64,000 nt of DNA from Enterobacter asburiae (GCF_024599655.1 NZ_CP102247.1:4092001-4156000), one strand, 5' to 3'; counted from the first letter of the stretch, positions 1-9,103 are shown. Program-made: numbers and translations. The notes: generated by a model not told the origin, from the sequence alone.

Positions 1-30
1 CGATGAGCGCGGGCTAGTGCAGAGAACAGT

Positions 31-54
31 GCTGGCGCACGGGCATGCGCCAGC
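31..54. repeat. Perfect hairpin downstream of guaC
   Basis: A 9-bp perfect inverted repeat (GCTGGCGCA / TGCGCCAGC) with a 6-base loop lies just beyond the guaC stop codon. No T-run follows on the minus strand, so it may be a weak terminator or an mRNA 3' stabilising hairpin. Its job is inferred from position only. Confidence 0.5.
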
Positions 55-62
55 CGAAGCCA

Positions 63-1106
63 TTACAGGCTATTGAATACGCGGTTTTCCTGTTCCTGAA
101 CGCGAATAAACGTTGTACGTTTCGTCAGCTCTTTCAGGCGGGATGCCCCAACGTAGGTGCAGGCCGAGCGCAGGCCGCCGAGGATATCGCGCGCGGTGTG
201 TTCAACCGGGCCGCGCAGAGGCAGCTTAACGGTTTTGCCTTCAGCCGCACGGTATTTTGCCACGCCACCGACGTGACGGGTCATCGCGGATTCAGAGCTC
301 ATGCCGTAGAACAGCATAAATTTCTCGCCGTTCTCTTCAACAACGGTACCACCGCTCTCTTCGTGGCCTGCCAGCATACCGCCGAGCATCACGAAGTCCG
401 CGCCGCCGCCGAAGGCTTTCGCAACGTCGCCCGGCATGGTACAGCCGCCATCGCTGATGATCTGGCCGCCCAGACCATGCGCTGCATCGGCACATTCAAT
501 GACTGCGGAAAGCTGCGGATAACCGACGCCGGTTTTGACGCGTGTTGTGCACACGGAGCCAGGGCCAATACCCACTTTCACGATGTCTGCGCCGGAAAGG
601 ATCAGCTCTTCACACATTTCACCGGTCACCACGTTGCCCGCGATGATGGTTTTCGTCGGCCAGGCCTCGCGCGCCTTGCTGACGAACTGCACAAAGTGCT
701 CGGAGTAACCGTTCGCCACGTCAATACAGACGAAGTTGAGCGCCGGGTTAGCGTTCAGGATCTGTTTGGTCTTCTCGAAATCCGCATCGGAGGTACCAGT
801 GGAGACCATCACATGTTTCACCACGTCAGCAGACGCGGACGCAACAAACGCATTCCACTCTTCAGGGCTGTAATGTTTGTGAACGGCGGTGAGAATGTCG
901 AACTGTGCCAGGGCGGTTGCCATCTCAAAGGTTCCCACAGTATCCATGTTGGCAGCGATGATCGGCACGCCAGACCAGGTCTGACCGGAATGCTTAAAGG
1001 TGAATTGACGTTCGAGTTCAACGTCTGAGCGACTTTTCAGTGTAGAGCGTTTAGGGCGGATAAGAACGTCTTTGAAACCTAACTTCAGATCTTCTTCGAT
1101 ACGCAT
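63..1106 (-). CDS. guaC: GMP reductase GuaC
   Basis: This enzyme converts GMP to IMP with NADPH, releasing ammonia, and so returns guanine nucleotides to the common purine precursor. It is cytosolic. The 347 residues equal the E. coli length. The IMPDH/GMPR TIM-barrel signature is visible, with the catalytic cysteine at residue 186 in GPGSVCTTR and the phosphate-binding glycines further on (DGGC, FGGGADFVMLGG). The start is supported by an AGGA motif 8 bases upstream of ATG. The gene is monocistronic and divergent from coaE, as in E. coli. The absence of a CBS insert separates it from GuaB. Confidence 0.97.
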   Translation of the reverse strand: MRIEEDLKLGFKDVLIRPKRSTLKSRSDVELERQFTFKHSGQTWSGVPIIAANMDTVGTFEMATALAQFDILTAVHKHYSPEEWNAFVASASADVVKHVMVSTGTSDADFEKTKQILNANPALNFVCIDVANGYSEHFVQFVSKAREAWPTKTIIAGNVVTGEMCEELILSGADIVKVGIGPGSVCTTRVKTGVGYPQLSAVIECADAAHGLGGQIISDGGCTMPGDVAKAFGGGADFVMLGGMLAGHEESGGTVVEENGEKFMLFYGMSSESAMTRHVGGVAKYRAAEGKTVKLPLRGPVEHTARDILGGLRSACTYVGASRLKELTKRTTFIRVQEQENRVFNSL

Positions 1107-1162
1107 GTGCGGATTCCTGGGGTTAGAGGCAAATATGTTAAAAGCACAACTCCAGTGACGTT

Positions 1163-1190
1163 ATCATACGCACTAATACCTGCTCCGCAA
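1163..1190 (-). promoter_or_regulatory. Candidate guaC promoter
   Basis: On the minus strand TTGCGG (1185-1190) and TATGAT (1163-1168) are separated by 16 bp, a reasonable sigma-70 promoter about 57 bp upstream of the guaC start. This is inferred from motif match and position. Confidence 0.5.
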
Positions 1191-1334
1191 GACTGCGAAA
1201 TTCTCTTTTTTTACGCTACAATCCTATAAATTTACCTGGTAAAAAGCCGGTAAACGGGGCTAAACAGTTGCTGGCGCACCTAAGAGTTTTAATCAACTGA
1301 TTTTAATAATGAATAATTCCCAGGATTTGATTTA

Positions 1335-1955
1335 ATGGGGTATATCGTCGCATTAACCGGCGGCATCGGTAGTGGCAAAAGTACCGTTGCGGACGCGTTC
1401 TCACGTTTGGGTATCACGATTATTGATGCCGATATCATTGCCCGCCAGGTGGTAGAGCCCAATACACCCGCGCTAAAGGCTATCGCAGAACATTTTGGTC
1501 AGGCCATCATCAATGCCGATGGCACATTGAACCGCCGTCAGCTTCGCGAATGCATTTTTTCCGATTCTGCGGAAAAAGCCTGGCTTAATGCCCTGCTCCA
1601 CCCCATCATCCACCAGGAAACTCAGCGTCAGATAGCCGCAGCCCGCTCGCCCTATGTCCTGTGGGTGGTTCCGCTACTGGTTGAAAATCAGCTGCATATG
1701 AAAGCCGATCGGGTGCTGGTGATTGATGTCTCTCCCGAAACGCAAATTCAGCGAACCATGACGCGCGATCGCGTTTCGCGGGAGCATGCTGAACACATTC
1801 TTGCCGCTCAGGCTACGCGCGCTCAGCGCCTTGCCGTGGCGGATGATGTCATTGATAATAACGGCGCACCAGATGCCATTGCATCGGATGTTGCCCGTCT
1901 GCACGCGCAGTATCTGACGTTCGCCGCGCAGGCCGTTGCACAGGAAAAACCATAA
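1335..1955 (+). CDS. coaE: Dephospho-CoA kinase CoaE
   Basis: CoaE phosphorylates the 3'-hydroxyl of dephospho-CoA, the last step of coenzyme A synthesis, in the cytosol. The 206 residues match the E. coli enzyme in length. The P-loop GGIGSGKST is at residues 9-17, followed by the DADIIARQVV substrate-site motif and the LID-region pattern TMTRDRVSREHAEHILAAQ. An AGGA motif about 9 bases before the ATG supports this start. The stop codon TAA shares its last A with the ATG of zapD (TAATG), so translation of the two genes is probably coupled. Confidence 0.97.
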   Translation: MGYIVALTGGIGSGKSTVADAFSRLGITIIDADIIARQVVEPNTPALKAIAEHFGQAIINADGTLNRRQLRECIFSDSAEKAWLNALLHPIIHQETQRQIAAARSPYVLWVVPLLVENQLHMKADRVLVIDVSPETQIQRTMTRDRVSREHAEHILAAQATRAQRLAVADDVIDNNGAPDAIASDVARLHAQYLTFAAQAVAQEKP

Positions 1956-2698
1956 TGTCGACACACATCCTTTTTGAGCATCCGCTCAACGAAAAAATGC
2001 GCACCTGGCTGCGCATCGAATTTCTTATTCAACAACTTTCACAACATCTGCCTGTTAACGATCATGCCACGGCGCTGCACTTCTTCCGCAACGTAGGCGA
2101 TCTGCTGGATGTGATTGAACGCGGCGATGTCCGCACAGAATTACTCAAAGAGCTGGAGCGCCAGCAGCGTAAATTGCAGGCATGGACAGAAGTTCCCGGC
2201 GTAGACCAGAGCCGTATCGACGCGCTCCGCCAGCAGTTGAAAAGCAGTAGTGCCGTCCTGATGGCCGCGCCGCGCGTCGGGCAGTTTTTGCGTGAAGACC
2301 GCCTGATTGGCCTGGTGCGCCAGCGCCTGAGCATCCCTGGCGGCTGCTGTAGCTTCGACCTGCCGACGCTGCACATGTGGCTACATATGCCACAGGCGCA
2401 GCGTGACGCGCAGGTGAACAGCTGGCTGGCAAGCCTGGAGCCAATGCACCAGACGCTGTCGCTGATCCTCGATCTGATCCGTAACTCTGCGCCGTTCCGC
2501 AAGCAAACCAGCCTGAATGGTTTCTTCCAGGATAACGGTGATGATGCCGATCTTCTGCGTCTCAATCTGTCTCTCGGCGAACAGCTTTACCCGCAGATTT
2601 CCGGGCATAAGAGCCGCTTTGCGATTCGCTTTATGCCGCTGGACAGCGAAAATGGCACCGTGCCGGAACGTCTCGATTTTGAACTGGCCTGTTGTTAA
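1955..2698 (+). CDS. zapD: Cell division protein ZapD (FtsZ cross-linker)
   Basis: ZapD is a cytosolic dimer that binds the C-terminal tail of FtsZ and bundles its protofilaments, helping Z-ring integrity. The 247-residue product is the size of E. coli ZapD (YacF) and shows the helical N-terminal half (EHPLNEKMRTWLRIEFLI) and the beta-rich C-terminal half typical of the family. It overlaps coaE by one base and is followed 9 bases later by yacG. This coaE-zapD-yacG set is conserved in enterobacteria. FtsZ itself is encoded about 5 kb away on the other strand. Confidence 0.95.
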   Translation: MSTHILFEHPLNEKMRTWLRIEFLIQQLSQHLPVNDHATALHFFRNVGDLLDVIERGDVRTELLKELERQQRKLQAWTEVPGVDQSRIDALRQQLKSSSAVLMAAPRVGQFLREDRLIGLVRQRLSIPGGCCSFDLPTLHMWLHMPQAQRDAQVNSWLASLEPMHQTLSLILDLIRNSAPFRKQTSLNGFFQDNGDDADLLRLNLSLGEQLYPQISGHKSRFAIRFMPLDSENGTVPERLDFELACC

Positions 2699-2707
2699 GG
2701 AGTGCCG

Positions 2708-2902
2708 ATGTCTGATGTCACCACCGTAAGCTGCCCAACCTGTGGCAAAACCGTTGTCTGGGGCGAAGTGAGTCCGTTCCGCCCATTCTGCTGCAAACGC
2801 TGTCAGCTTATTGACCTGGGCGAATGGGCGGCGGAAGAGAAACGCATTCCAAGCGAAGGCGATCTCTCGGACAGCGATGACTGGAGTGAAACCCAGCAGT
2901 AA
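2708..2902 (+). CDS. yacG: DNA gyrase inhibitor YacG (zinc-finger protein)
   Basis: This 64-residue protein has the YacG Cys4 zinc site: CPTC near residue 8 and CCKRC near residue 27, followed by the conserved DLGEWA. In E. coli YacG binds the C-terminal region of GyrB and inhibits gyrase by blocking DNA binding. A GTG at 2702 is in frame, but AAGGAG ends next to it and is correctly spaced for the ATG at 2708, which also gives the family's usual length. The acidic tail is typical. It is the last gene of the coaE-zapD-yacG set. Confidence 0.93.
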   Translation: MSDVTTVSCPTCGKTVVWGEVSPFRPFCCKRCQLIDLGEWAAEEKRIPSEGDLSDSDDWSETQQ

Positions 2903-2909
2903 TCTGTAA

Positions 2910-2936
2910 AACCTGCTGGCGCTTCGCTCAGCAGGC
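2910..2936. terminator. Hairpin between convergent yacG and mutT
   Basis: A 7-bp stem (CCTGCTG / CAGCAGG) around a GC-rich loop fills the 34-bp gap between the convergent genes. There is no T-run, so a terminator role is an inference from position. Confidence 0.4.
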
Positions 2937-3329
2937 CTACTGTTGTGCGACTAACCGCAGGATCACGGGCTCATTAGCTGGCGGGAATTTTTCGGCATCA
3001 CTTGCCTGAAGCTCTACCCAGTTACCCGGCTGTCCCTCTTTTCCCCAGGGTTCACCTTCCCAGTTTTCCACCAGCCAGAACCACAGCGTGATGTGCCTGT
3101 CCGGAAACTGGTACTCAAGCTTATCAAACAGCGTTGCGCCAAGCGGAGTGATCCCCACCTCTTCCTGAAGCTCCCGAACCAGCGCCTCTTCCGGCGTTTC
3201 ACCTGACTCGATTTTACCGCCCGGAAACTCCCACTTGTTCGCCATATGGGCGTCGGCAGCGCGCTGGGTGATGAAGATTTTGTTTTGCGGGTTGCGAATA
3301 ATCCCGACGGCAATTTGCAGTATTTTCAT
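2937..3329 (-). CDS. mutT: 8-oxo-dGTP diphosphatase MutT
   Basis: MutT hydrolyses 8-oxo-dGTP and 8-oxo-GTP to the monophosphates, preventing A:T to C:G transversions. The 130-residue protein is close to E. coli MutT (129) and has an intact Nudix box at about residues 38-60, GGKIESGE...RELQEEVGI, with all metal-binding glutamates present. The substrate-recognition N-terminus (MKILQIAVGIIRNPQNKIFITQ) is conserved in outline. It lies downstream of secA on the same strand, separated by a strong hairpin, as in E. coli where some transcription reads through from secM-secA. Confidence 0.97.
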   Translation of the reverse strand: MKILQIAVGIIRNPQNKIFITQRAADAHMANKWEFPGGKIESGETPEEALVRELQEEVGITPLGATLFDKLEYQFPDRHITLWFWLVENWEGEPWGKEGQPGNWVELQASDAEKFPPANEPVILRLVAQQ

Positions 3330-3343
3330 ATTGTCACTTCCAT

Positions 3344-3372
3344 AAAAAAGGCGCAGAAATCTGCGCCTTTTT
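3344..3372 (-). terminator. Rho-independent terminator after secA
   Basis: A perfect stem GGCGCAGA / TCTGCGCC with a 2-base loop is flanked by A-runs on one side and T-runs on the other, so it can work in either direction. It lies between secA and mutT. Confidence 0.8.
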
Positions 3373-3386
3373 GTTTTTTTATGAAC

Positions 3387-6092
3387 TTAGCTCAGACGGC
3401 CGTGGCACGCCTTGTACTTTTTACCGGAACCACACGGGCACGGATCGTTACGACCCACTTTACGATCGCCGGTCTGCGCGGCGATCGCCGCTGCGGCTTC
3501 GCTGTCGTCGGTCTGATGACTCAGCTGTTGCATCTGTGCCAGGCGCTCGGCTTCTTCACGACGCTGCTGCTCCATCGCTTCCACTTCTTCCGGCATACGC
3601 ACCTGAACCTTGCTCAGGGTGCTGATCACTTCGTACTTCAGTGACTCCAGCATAGACGCAAACATGGAGAAGGATTCACGCTTGTATTCCTGCTTCGGAT
3701 CTTTCTGCGCGTAGCCACGCAGGTGGATACCCTGACGCAGGTAGTCCATCGCCGCCAGGTGCTCTTTCCACAGGGAGTCCAGAGTCTGCAGCATCACGCC
3801 TTTTTCGAAGTGACGCATCATCTCTTCGCCTACGACTTCTTCCTTACGCTTGTAAACGTCCAGCGCGGTTTCGAAGATACGTTCACGCAGGGTCTCTTCG
3901 TGCAGCTCAGGCTCTTTGTCCAGCCACTCTTTGATTGGCAGATCGAGGTCAAAGTCATTTTTCAGACGTTCCTGCAGGCCTTCGATATCCCACATCTCTT
4001 CCAGAGACTGCGGTGGAATATGCGCGTCGATGGTGGCTTTAAACACATCTTCACGAATGCTGTTGATGGTTTCGCTCACGTCGGACACGTCCAGCAGTTC
4101 GTTACGCTGGGTGTAGATCGCACGACGCTGGTCGTTAGCCACATCATCATATTCCAGCAGCTGCTTACGAATATCAAAGTTGCGGCTTTCCACTTTACGC
4201 TGCGCGTTAGCAATCGCTTTAGTCACCCACGGGTGCTCAATCGCTTCGCCAGGCTTCATACCCAGCTTACGCATCATGCCGGACACGCGGTCGGAGGCGA
4301 AAATACGCATCAGCGCATCTTCCATAGACAGGTAGAAGCGGGATGAACCGGCATCACCCTGACGACCCGCACGGCCACGCAGCTGGTTATCGATACGACG
4401 GGATTCATGACGCTCAGTACCGATGATGTGCAGACCGCCGGAAGCCAGAACGGCGTCATGACGAACCTGCCAGTCGGCTTTGATCTGAGCAATCTGTTCT
4501 GGCGTTGGGTTTTCCAGCTCCGCCACTTCAGCCTGCCAGCTACCGCCCAGCATAATATCGGTACCACGACCCGCCATGTTGGTAGCGATGGTCACGGCAG
4601 CCGGATACCCCGCCTGCGCAACAATGTCCGCTTCTTTGGCGTGGAATTTGGCGTTAAGTACGTTGTGCTTGATGCCCGCTTTGGTCAGCTCGTGCGAAAC
4701 CACTTCGGATTTCTCGATGGAGATGGTCCCCACCAGAACCGGCTGGCCATTGGCAGTACGATCGCGAATATCTTCGATGATTGCCTGAATTTTTTCTGCT
4801 TCGGTCATGTACACCAGGTCCGGCATATCCTTACGGATCATCGGACGGTTGGTTGGAACAACCACGGTATCCAGCTTGTAGATAGAGCTGAATTCAAACG
4901 CTTCGGTATCAGCAGTACCGGTCATGCCCGCCAGCTTCTCGTACAGACGGAAGTAGTTCTGGAAGGTGATAGACGCCAGCGTCTGGTTTTCATTCTGAAT
5001 ATCTACACCTTCTTTGGCTTCTACAGCCTGGTGCAGACCGTCAGACCAGCGACGTCCCTGCATGGTACGCCCGGTGTGTTCATCGACGATAATCACTTCG
5101 CCGTCTTTTACGATGTAATCGACGTCGCGGGTGAACAGCGCGTGGGCGCGCAGTGCAGCGGTCACGTGGTGCATCAGCATGATGTTGCTTGGGGAGTACA
5201 GGGACTCGCCCTCTTCCATGATGCCTTCAGCGACCAGCAGCTCTTCAATTTTCACCAGACCGCGTTCGGTCAGGTTCACCTGGCGCGCTTTTTCATCAAC
5301 GGAGAAGTGGCCTTCACCCTGGAAGGTATCCGAGTCCTCTTTCTCCTGACGCAGCAGGTGTGGAATGATTTTGTCGACTTTACGGTACATCTCGGAGCTG
5401 TCTTCAGCCGGGCCGGAGATGATCAGCGGGGTACGCGCTTCATCGATCAGGATGGAGTCCACCTCATCCACCAGCGCATAGTGCAGTTTACGCTGTACGC
5501 GCTCTTCCGGGCTGAACGCCATGTTGTCACGCAGGTAGTCGAAGCCGTATTCGTTGTTGGTGCCGTAGGTGATGTCCGCGTTATACGCTTCGCGCTTGGC
5601 TGGCGCAGGCAGGCCGGACATGTTGATGCCGACGGTCATACCGAGGAATTCAAACAGTGGACGGTTGTTTTCGGCGTCACGCTGCGCCAGATAGTCGTTG
5701 ACGGTAACCACGTGAACGCCTTTACCGGTCAGCGCGTTCAGGTAAGCCGGCAGCGTTGCGGTCAGGGTTTTACCTTCACCGGTACGCATTTCCGCGATGC
5801 AGCGCTCGTTAAGCACCATACCACCAAGCAGCTGAACGTCGAAGTGACGCATGCCGAATACGCGCTTACTTGCTTCACGCACGACAGCAAACGCTTCCGG
5901 GATCAGGCTTTCTAAGGTTTCACCTTTTTCCAGACGCGCGCGGAATTCCGCCGTTTTCGCTTTGAGCTCGTCATCAGAGAGCTTCTCCATCGCAGGTTCC
6001 ATACCGTTGATGACGGCAACAGCTTTACGCATACGGCGCAGGGTACGATCGTTACGACTACCAAAAACTTTAGTTAACAATTTGATTAGCAT
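3387..6092 (-). CDS. secA: Protein translocase motor ATPase SecA
   Basis: SecA is the ATPase that pushes unfolded preproteins through SecYEG in the inner membrane. The 901 residues match E. coli SecA. Visible landmarks are Walker A (RTGEGKT, near residue 103), the DEVD box with LIDEARTPLIISG, the helicase motif VTIATNMAGRGTDI, the IRA2 stretch HESRRIDNQLRGRAGRQGD, and the C-terminal zinc-binding CPCGSGKKYKACHG that contacts SecB and ribosomes. It starts 58 bp after secM. In E. coli secA translation is raised when SecM stalls the ribosome and opens the secA ribosome-binding site; the intact arrest motif upstream suggests the same here. Confidence 0.98.
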   Translation of the reverse strand: MLIKLLTKVFGSRNDRTLRRMRKAVAVINGMEPAMEKLSDDELKAKTAEFRARLEKGETLESLIPEAFAVVREASKRVFGMRHFDVQLLGGMVLNERCIAEMRTGEGKTLTATLPAYLNALTGKGVHVVTVNDYLAQRDAENNRPLFEFLGMTVGINMSGLPAPAKREAYNADITYGTNNEYGFDYLRDNMAFSPEERVQRKLHYALVDEVDSILIDEARTPLIISGPAEDSSEMYRKVDKIIPHLLRQEKEDSDTFQGEGHFSVDEKARQVNLTERGLVKIEELLVAEGIMEEGESLYSPSNIMLMHHVTAALRAHALFTRDVDYIVKDGEVIIVDEHTGRTMQGRRWSDGLHQAVEAKEGVDIQNENQTLASITFQNYFRLYEKLAGMTGTADTEAFEFSSIYKLDTVVVPTNRPMIRKDMPDLVYMTEAEKIQAIIEDIRDRTANGQPVLVGTISIEKSEVVSHELTKAGIKHNVLNAKFHAKEADIVAQAGYPAAVTIATNMAGRGTDIMLGGSWQAEVAELENPTPEQIAQIKADWQVRHDAVLASGGLHIIGTERHESRRIDNQLRGRAGRQGDAGSSRFYLSMEDALMRIFASDRVSGMMRKLGMKPGEAIEHPWVTKAIANAQRKVESRNFDIRKQLLEYDDVANDQRRAIYTQRNELLDVSDVSETINSIREDVFKATIDAHIPPQSLEEMWDIEGLQERLKNDFDLDLPIKEWLDKEPELHEETLRERIFETALDVYKRKEEVVGEEMMRHFEKGVMLQTLDSLWKEHLAAMDYLRQGIHLRGYAQKDPKQEYKRESFSMFASMLESLKYEVISTLSKVQVRMPEEVEAMEQQRREEAERLAQMQQLSHQTDDSEAAAAIAAQTGDRKVGRNDPCPCGSGKKYKACHGRLS

Positions 6093-6150
6093 AATAAATT
6101 CTCAAACGCCCCAGTGTGGGCAGATAAATTAAGGTATTGAAAAAGTTAAT

Positions 6151-6654
6151 TTAGCTGAGGCGCAGCGGCCCGGCGCGAATGCCGTGGGCCTGGCTAATCC
6201 AGGTGGAAACAGAGAATGAAACCGGTGAAACCAACGCACGCTGTGTCGTCTGGCGAACCATGACCGGCGGCTGGCTGTCCTGCGTGAGCAGCGCGTTGAG
6301 CGTGTCCAGCAGGGCAAGATGCTGAGCCTGCACCGGCAGCGTCTCTTCCGCAACAGGCATGGCCTGCGGCGCCATCGCGAAGGACAGATGGCGGATAACC
6401 GTGCGGATAGCGTGCTGATGCCAGTAATCGACAGAGAAGTTTGGGCGGCGGTTGGCTTCAAGCCACGCGAGATTAGTAAAGTTAACCCGCGTGTTGAGAT
6501 CGTGTTTGGTGGTAGAGGTTTTTGCGGGCGTCGCTGCTTCGGCACTGTTGCAGAGCGCAGGCAAGCCGAAACTCGCCGCGACCATCCCTAATAAGAGATG
6601 CGGCCAGAAGTAACGTCTGCCAAATTGTCGCCAGCGCGTCAGTATTCCGCTCAC
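6151..6654 (-). CDS. secM: SecM secretion monitor (translation-arrest regulator of secA)
   Basis: SecM is a short-lived exported protein whose C-terminus stalls its own ribosome unless it is pulled by the Sec machinery, which adjusts secA translation. The start is placed at the GTG at 6652-6654, giving 167 residues beginning (M)SGILTRWRQFG as in E. coli (170). A longer in-frame reading begins further upstream but has no homology. An unusually long signal sequence (about residues 1-38) is visible. The arrest motif FxxxxWIxxxxGIRAGP is complete near the C-terminus, ending in GIRAGP plus four residues. The segment just before it differs strongly from E. coli. Confidence 0.92.
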   Translation of the reverse strand: MSGILTRWRQFGRRYFWPHLLLGMVAASFGLPALCNSAEAATPAKTSTTKHDLNTRVNFTNLAWLEANRRPNFSVDYWHQHAIRTVIRHLSFAMAPQAMPVAEETLPVQAQHLALLDTLNALLTQDSQPPVMVRQTTQRALVSPVSFSVSTWISQAHGIRAGPLRLS

Positions 6655-6862
6655 CTGCTCCACCCAATAAGCCAGCCTTGCAGAGGCTGAGTCAGTTATT
6701 CTTTTTAGCGCCCAGATAGTACCACTAATGCCAATATACATCAGCAGGAATGAGGTGCCGCCGCGGGGAAAAACGGTCAAGAATGCAGCTAACGCACACA
6801 TTTTCTGCGTAAGACAAACGAGAGATAACGCTGGGGCAAACGAAGAAGGGTAAAAATAAAAA

Positions 6863-6906
6863 CGACTGGTCTTCCTGGTCGGAGAGAGTACCAGGTTAAC
6901 CAGTCG
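6863..6906 (-). terminator. Terminator between lpxC and secM
   Basis: An 8-bp stem CGACTGGT / ACCAGTCG with a nested CCTGGT/ACCAGG pairing is followed on the minus strand by a T-rich tract (TTTTTATTTTT). On the plus strand it is followed by T7, so it could act in both directions. It separates the dcw-lpxC transcript from secM-secA. Confidence 0.75.
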
Positions 6907-6932
6907 ATTTTTTTACGAAACGGTTTGAACCG

Positions 6933-7850
6933 TTACGCCAGAACCATGCTTGGTGCTTTGAAAGCCAGCGGCAGTTCAGCTTCGTCTTCGAAGGTCACAT
7001 ATTCCCAGGCTTCCTGTTTTGCCAGGACGGCCTGCAACAGTTTGTTGTTCAGCGCATGACCGGATTTGAACGCGGTAAATGCACCAATGATGTTGTGACC
7101 ACACATGAACAGGTCGCCGATCGCATCCAGCATTTTGTGACGAACGAATTCATCTTCGAAACGCAGGCCGTCTTCGTTCAGTACGCGATAATCGTCAACA
7201 ACGATGGCACAATCGAAGCTGCCGCCCAGGCACAGGCCGCGGGACTGCAGATATTCGATATCACGCATGAAGCCAAATGTACGGGCTCGGCTGATCTGGC
7301 GCATAAACGCATCGGCAGAGAAGTTCATCGCATAGCGTTGGGTGCTGGAGTCAATCGCCGGATGGTTAAAGTCGATGGTAAAGTCCAACGAGAAACCATT
7401 GTACGGTTTGAATTCAGCCCACTTGTCGCCATCTTCGACGCGAACGGTCTCTTTGATGCGTACAAATTTCTTCGCGCAGTTCAGTTCTTCGATGCCGGCA
7501 TCCAGCAACAGATAGACGAACGGTGCAGCACTGCCATCCATAATCGGGATTTCTGGCGCATCGACTTCAACAATAATGTTGTCGATACCCAGACCCGCCA
7601 GGGCGGCGTTCAGGTGCTCTACGGTAGAAATCCGCACGTCATGCTCGTTCACCAGACAAGTACAGAGCATAGTATCACGCACAGATTTGGCATCGGCCGG
7701 AAAATCTACCGGTGGATTCAAGTCGGTGCGACGATAGATGACCCCGGTATTGGCCGGCGCAGGGCGTAACGTCAGCGTGACTTTCTTGCCGGTATGTAAA
7801 CCGACACCCGTCGCCTGAACGATACGTTTAAGTGTCCTTTGTTTGATCAT
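6933..7850 (-). CDS. lpxC: UDP-3-O-acyl-N-acetylglucosamine deacetylase LpxC
   Basis: LpxC is the zinc amidase that carries out the committed step of lipid A synthesis in the cytosol. The 305 residues equal the E. coli length. The zinc ligands are visible as the histidine in STVEHLNAALAGLGIDN (about residue 79) and the H and D of VRHKMLDAIGDL (about 238 and 242); the catalytic histidine is in FKSGHALNN. The C-terminal tail ends PSMVLA, the type of non-polar tail recognised by FtsH for turnover in E. coli. It is the last gene after ftsZ, with its own likely promoter. Confidence 0.98.
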   Translation of the reverse strand: MIKQRTLKRIVQATGVGLHTGKKVTLTLRPAPANTGVIYRRTDLNPPVDFPADAKSVRDTMLCTCLVNEHDVRISTVEHLNAALAGLGIDNIIVEVDAPEIPIMDGSAAPFVYLLLDAGIEELNCAKKFVRIKETVRVEDGDKWAEFKPYNGFSLDFTIDFNHPAIDSSTQRYAMNFSADAFMRQISRARTFGFMRDIEYLQSRGLCLGGSFDCAIVVDDYRVLNEDGLRFEDEFVRHKMLDAIGDLFMCGHNIIGAFTAFKSGHALNNKLLQAVLAKQEAWEYVTFEDEAELPLAFKAPSMVLA

Positions 7851-7908
7851 CGTATAATCTCGCCAAATTAACTATCCAACCGAGAGTGTATATCACTAAC
7901 GGTGGGCC

Positions 7909-7917
7909 AGTTTAGCA
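7909..7917 (-). promoter_or_regulatory. Candidate extended -10 element upstream of lpxC
   Basis: The minus strand reads TGCTAAACT, an extended -10 of TG-N-TAAACT type, about 60 bp upstream of lpxC. No good -35 is obvious, which is allowed for extended -10 promoters. E. coli has an lpxC promoter in the same gap. Confidence 0.4.
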
Positions 7918-7951
7918 CAAAGAGCGCAAATCCCCTAATTCCAGCCAATTC

Positions 7952-9103
7952 TTAGTCAGCTTGCTTACGCAGGAACGCCGGGATATCCAGATAATCTGGC
8001 TCTTTCGCCGTTTGCGGCGTTGGGTCGTTCACCACTTTTGCGGCCGGTTTCTGCTCCTGAGTCAGAGGAGACATACCGTGCTGCTGGTAACGGTCCATTA
8101 CCGGTTGCTGAGTCTGCTTGTTGGTCACTAAGGTGATCTCAGGACGTTTGTCCATACCGATACCGGTCGCAACAACCGTCACACGCAGCTCGTCGTTCAT
8201 TTCAGGGTCAAGGGAAGTACCGATTACCACGGTAGCGTTGTCAGAGGCGAACGCACGGATGGTGTTACCCACGGTTTCGAACTCATCCAGACGCAGGTCA
8301 AAGCCAGCGGTAATGTTGACCAGCACGCCGCGCGCACCAGACAGATCGATATCTTCCAGCAGTGGAGAAGAGATAGCCATTTCAGCCGCTTCTTCTGCAC
8401 GGTCTTCACCGCTCGCCACGCCAGAGCCCATCATCGCGTAGCCCATTTCGGACATCACGGTGCGAACGTCTGCAAAGTCAACGTTCATCAGGCCAGGACG
8501 GGTAATCAGTTCAGCGATACCCTGAACAGCGCCTTTCAGCACGTCGTTTGCTGCACCGAATGCGTCCAGCAGGGAGATACCGCGACCCAGAACTTTCAAC
8601 AGCTTGTCGTTCGGGATGGTGATCAGCGAGTCCACATGCTTGGACAGCTCGGTGATACCCTGCTCCGCGAACGCCATACGCTTCTTGCCTTCAAAGTTGA
8701 AAGGCTTGGTCACGACAGCAACGGTCAGGATACCTAAATCTTTTGCCACTTCAGCCACAACAGGTGCTGCGCCGGTACCGGTACCGCCACCCATACCTGC
8801 TGCGATGAAGACCATGTCCGCACCTTCCAGTGCAGCGCGCAGCGCTTCACGATCTTCTTCAGCCGCATTGCGACCCACTTCCGGGTTAGCCCCTGCTCCC
8901 AGCCCTTTGGTGATACCACCGCCGATCTGGATAGTCTGGCCTACAGCCGTCTTACGCAGTGCCTGTGCATCGGTGTTAACTGCGAAGAATTCAACACCTT
9001 CAATGCGTTCACGCACCATATGCTCTACGGCGTTACCGCCGCCGCCACCGACGCCGATGACTTTAATCACCGCGTCGTTGGTCAGTTCCATAGGTTCAAA
9101 CAT
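7952..9103 (-). CDS. ftsZ: Cell division GTPase FtsZ
   Basis: FtsZ is the tubulin-like GTPase that forms the cytokinetic ring. At 383 residues it is exactly the E. coli length. The tubulin signature GGGTGTG lies near residues 104-110, the T7 synergy-loop motif NVDFADVRTVM near 207, and the conserved C-terminal peptide DYLDIPAFLRKQAD ends the protein; this peptide binds FtsA, ZipA and ZapD. ftsA precedes it by 63 bp on the same strand. In E. coli several ftsZ promoters lie inside ftsA and ftsQ; I did not try to place them here. Confidence 0.98.
   Translation of the reverse strand: MFEPMELTNDAVIKVIGVGGGGGNAVEHMVRERIEGVEFFAVNTDAQALRKTAVGQTIQIGGGITKGLGAGANPEVGRNAAEEDREALRAALEGADMVFIAAGMGGGTGTGAAPVVAEVAKDLGILTVAVVTKPFNFEGKKRMAFAEQGITELSKHVDSLITIPNDKLLKVLGRGISLLDAFGAANDVLKGAVQGIAELITRPGLMNVDFADVRTVMSEMGYAMMGSGVASGEDRAEEAAEMAISSPLLEDIDLSGARGVLVNITAGFDLRLDEFETVGNTIRAFASDNATVVIGTSLDPEMNDELRVTVVATGIGMDKRPEITLVTNKQTQQPVMDRYQQHGMSPLTQEQKPAAKVVNDPTPQTAKEPDYLDIPAFLRKQAD

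Noticed and set aside
4407..5915. 502-codon plus-strand frame opposite secA
   Set aside because: Antisense shadow of secA with no domain pattern.
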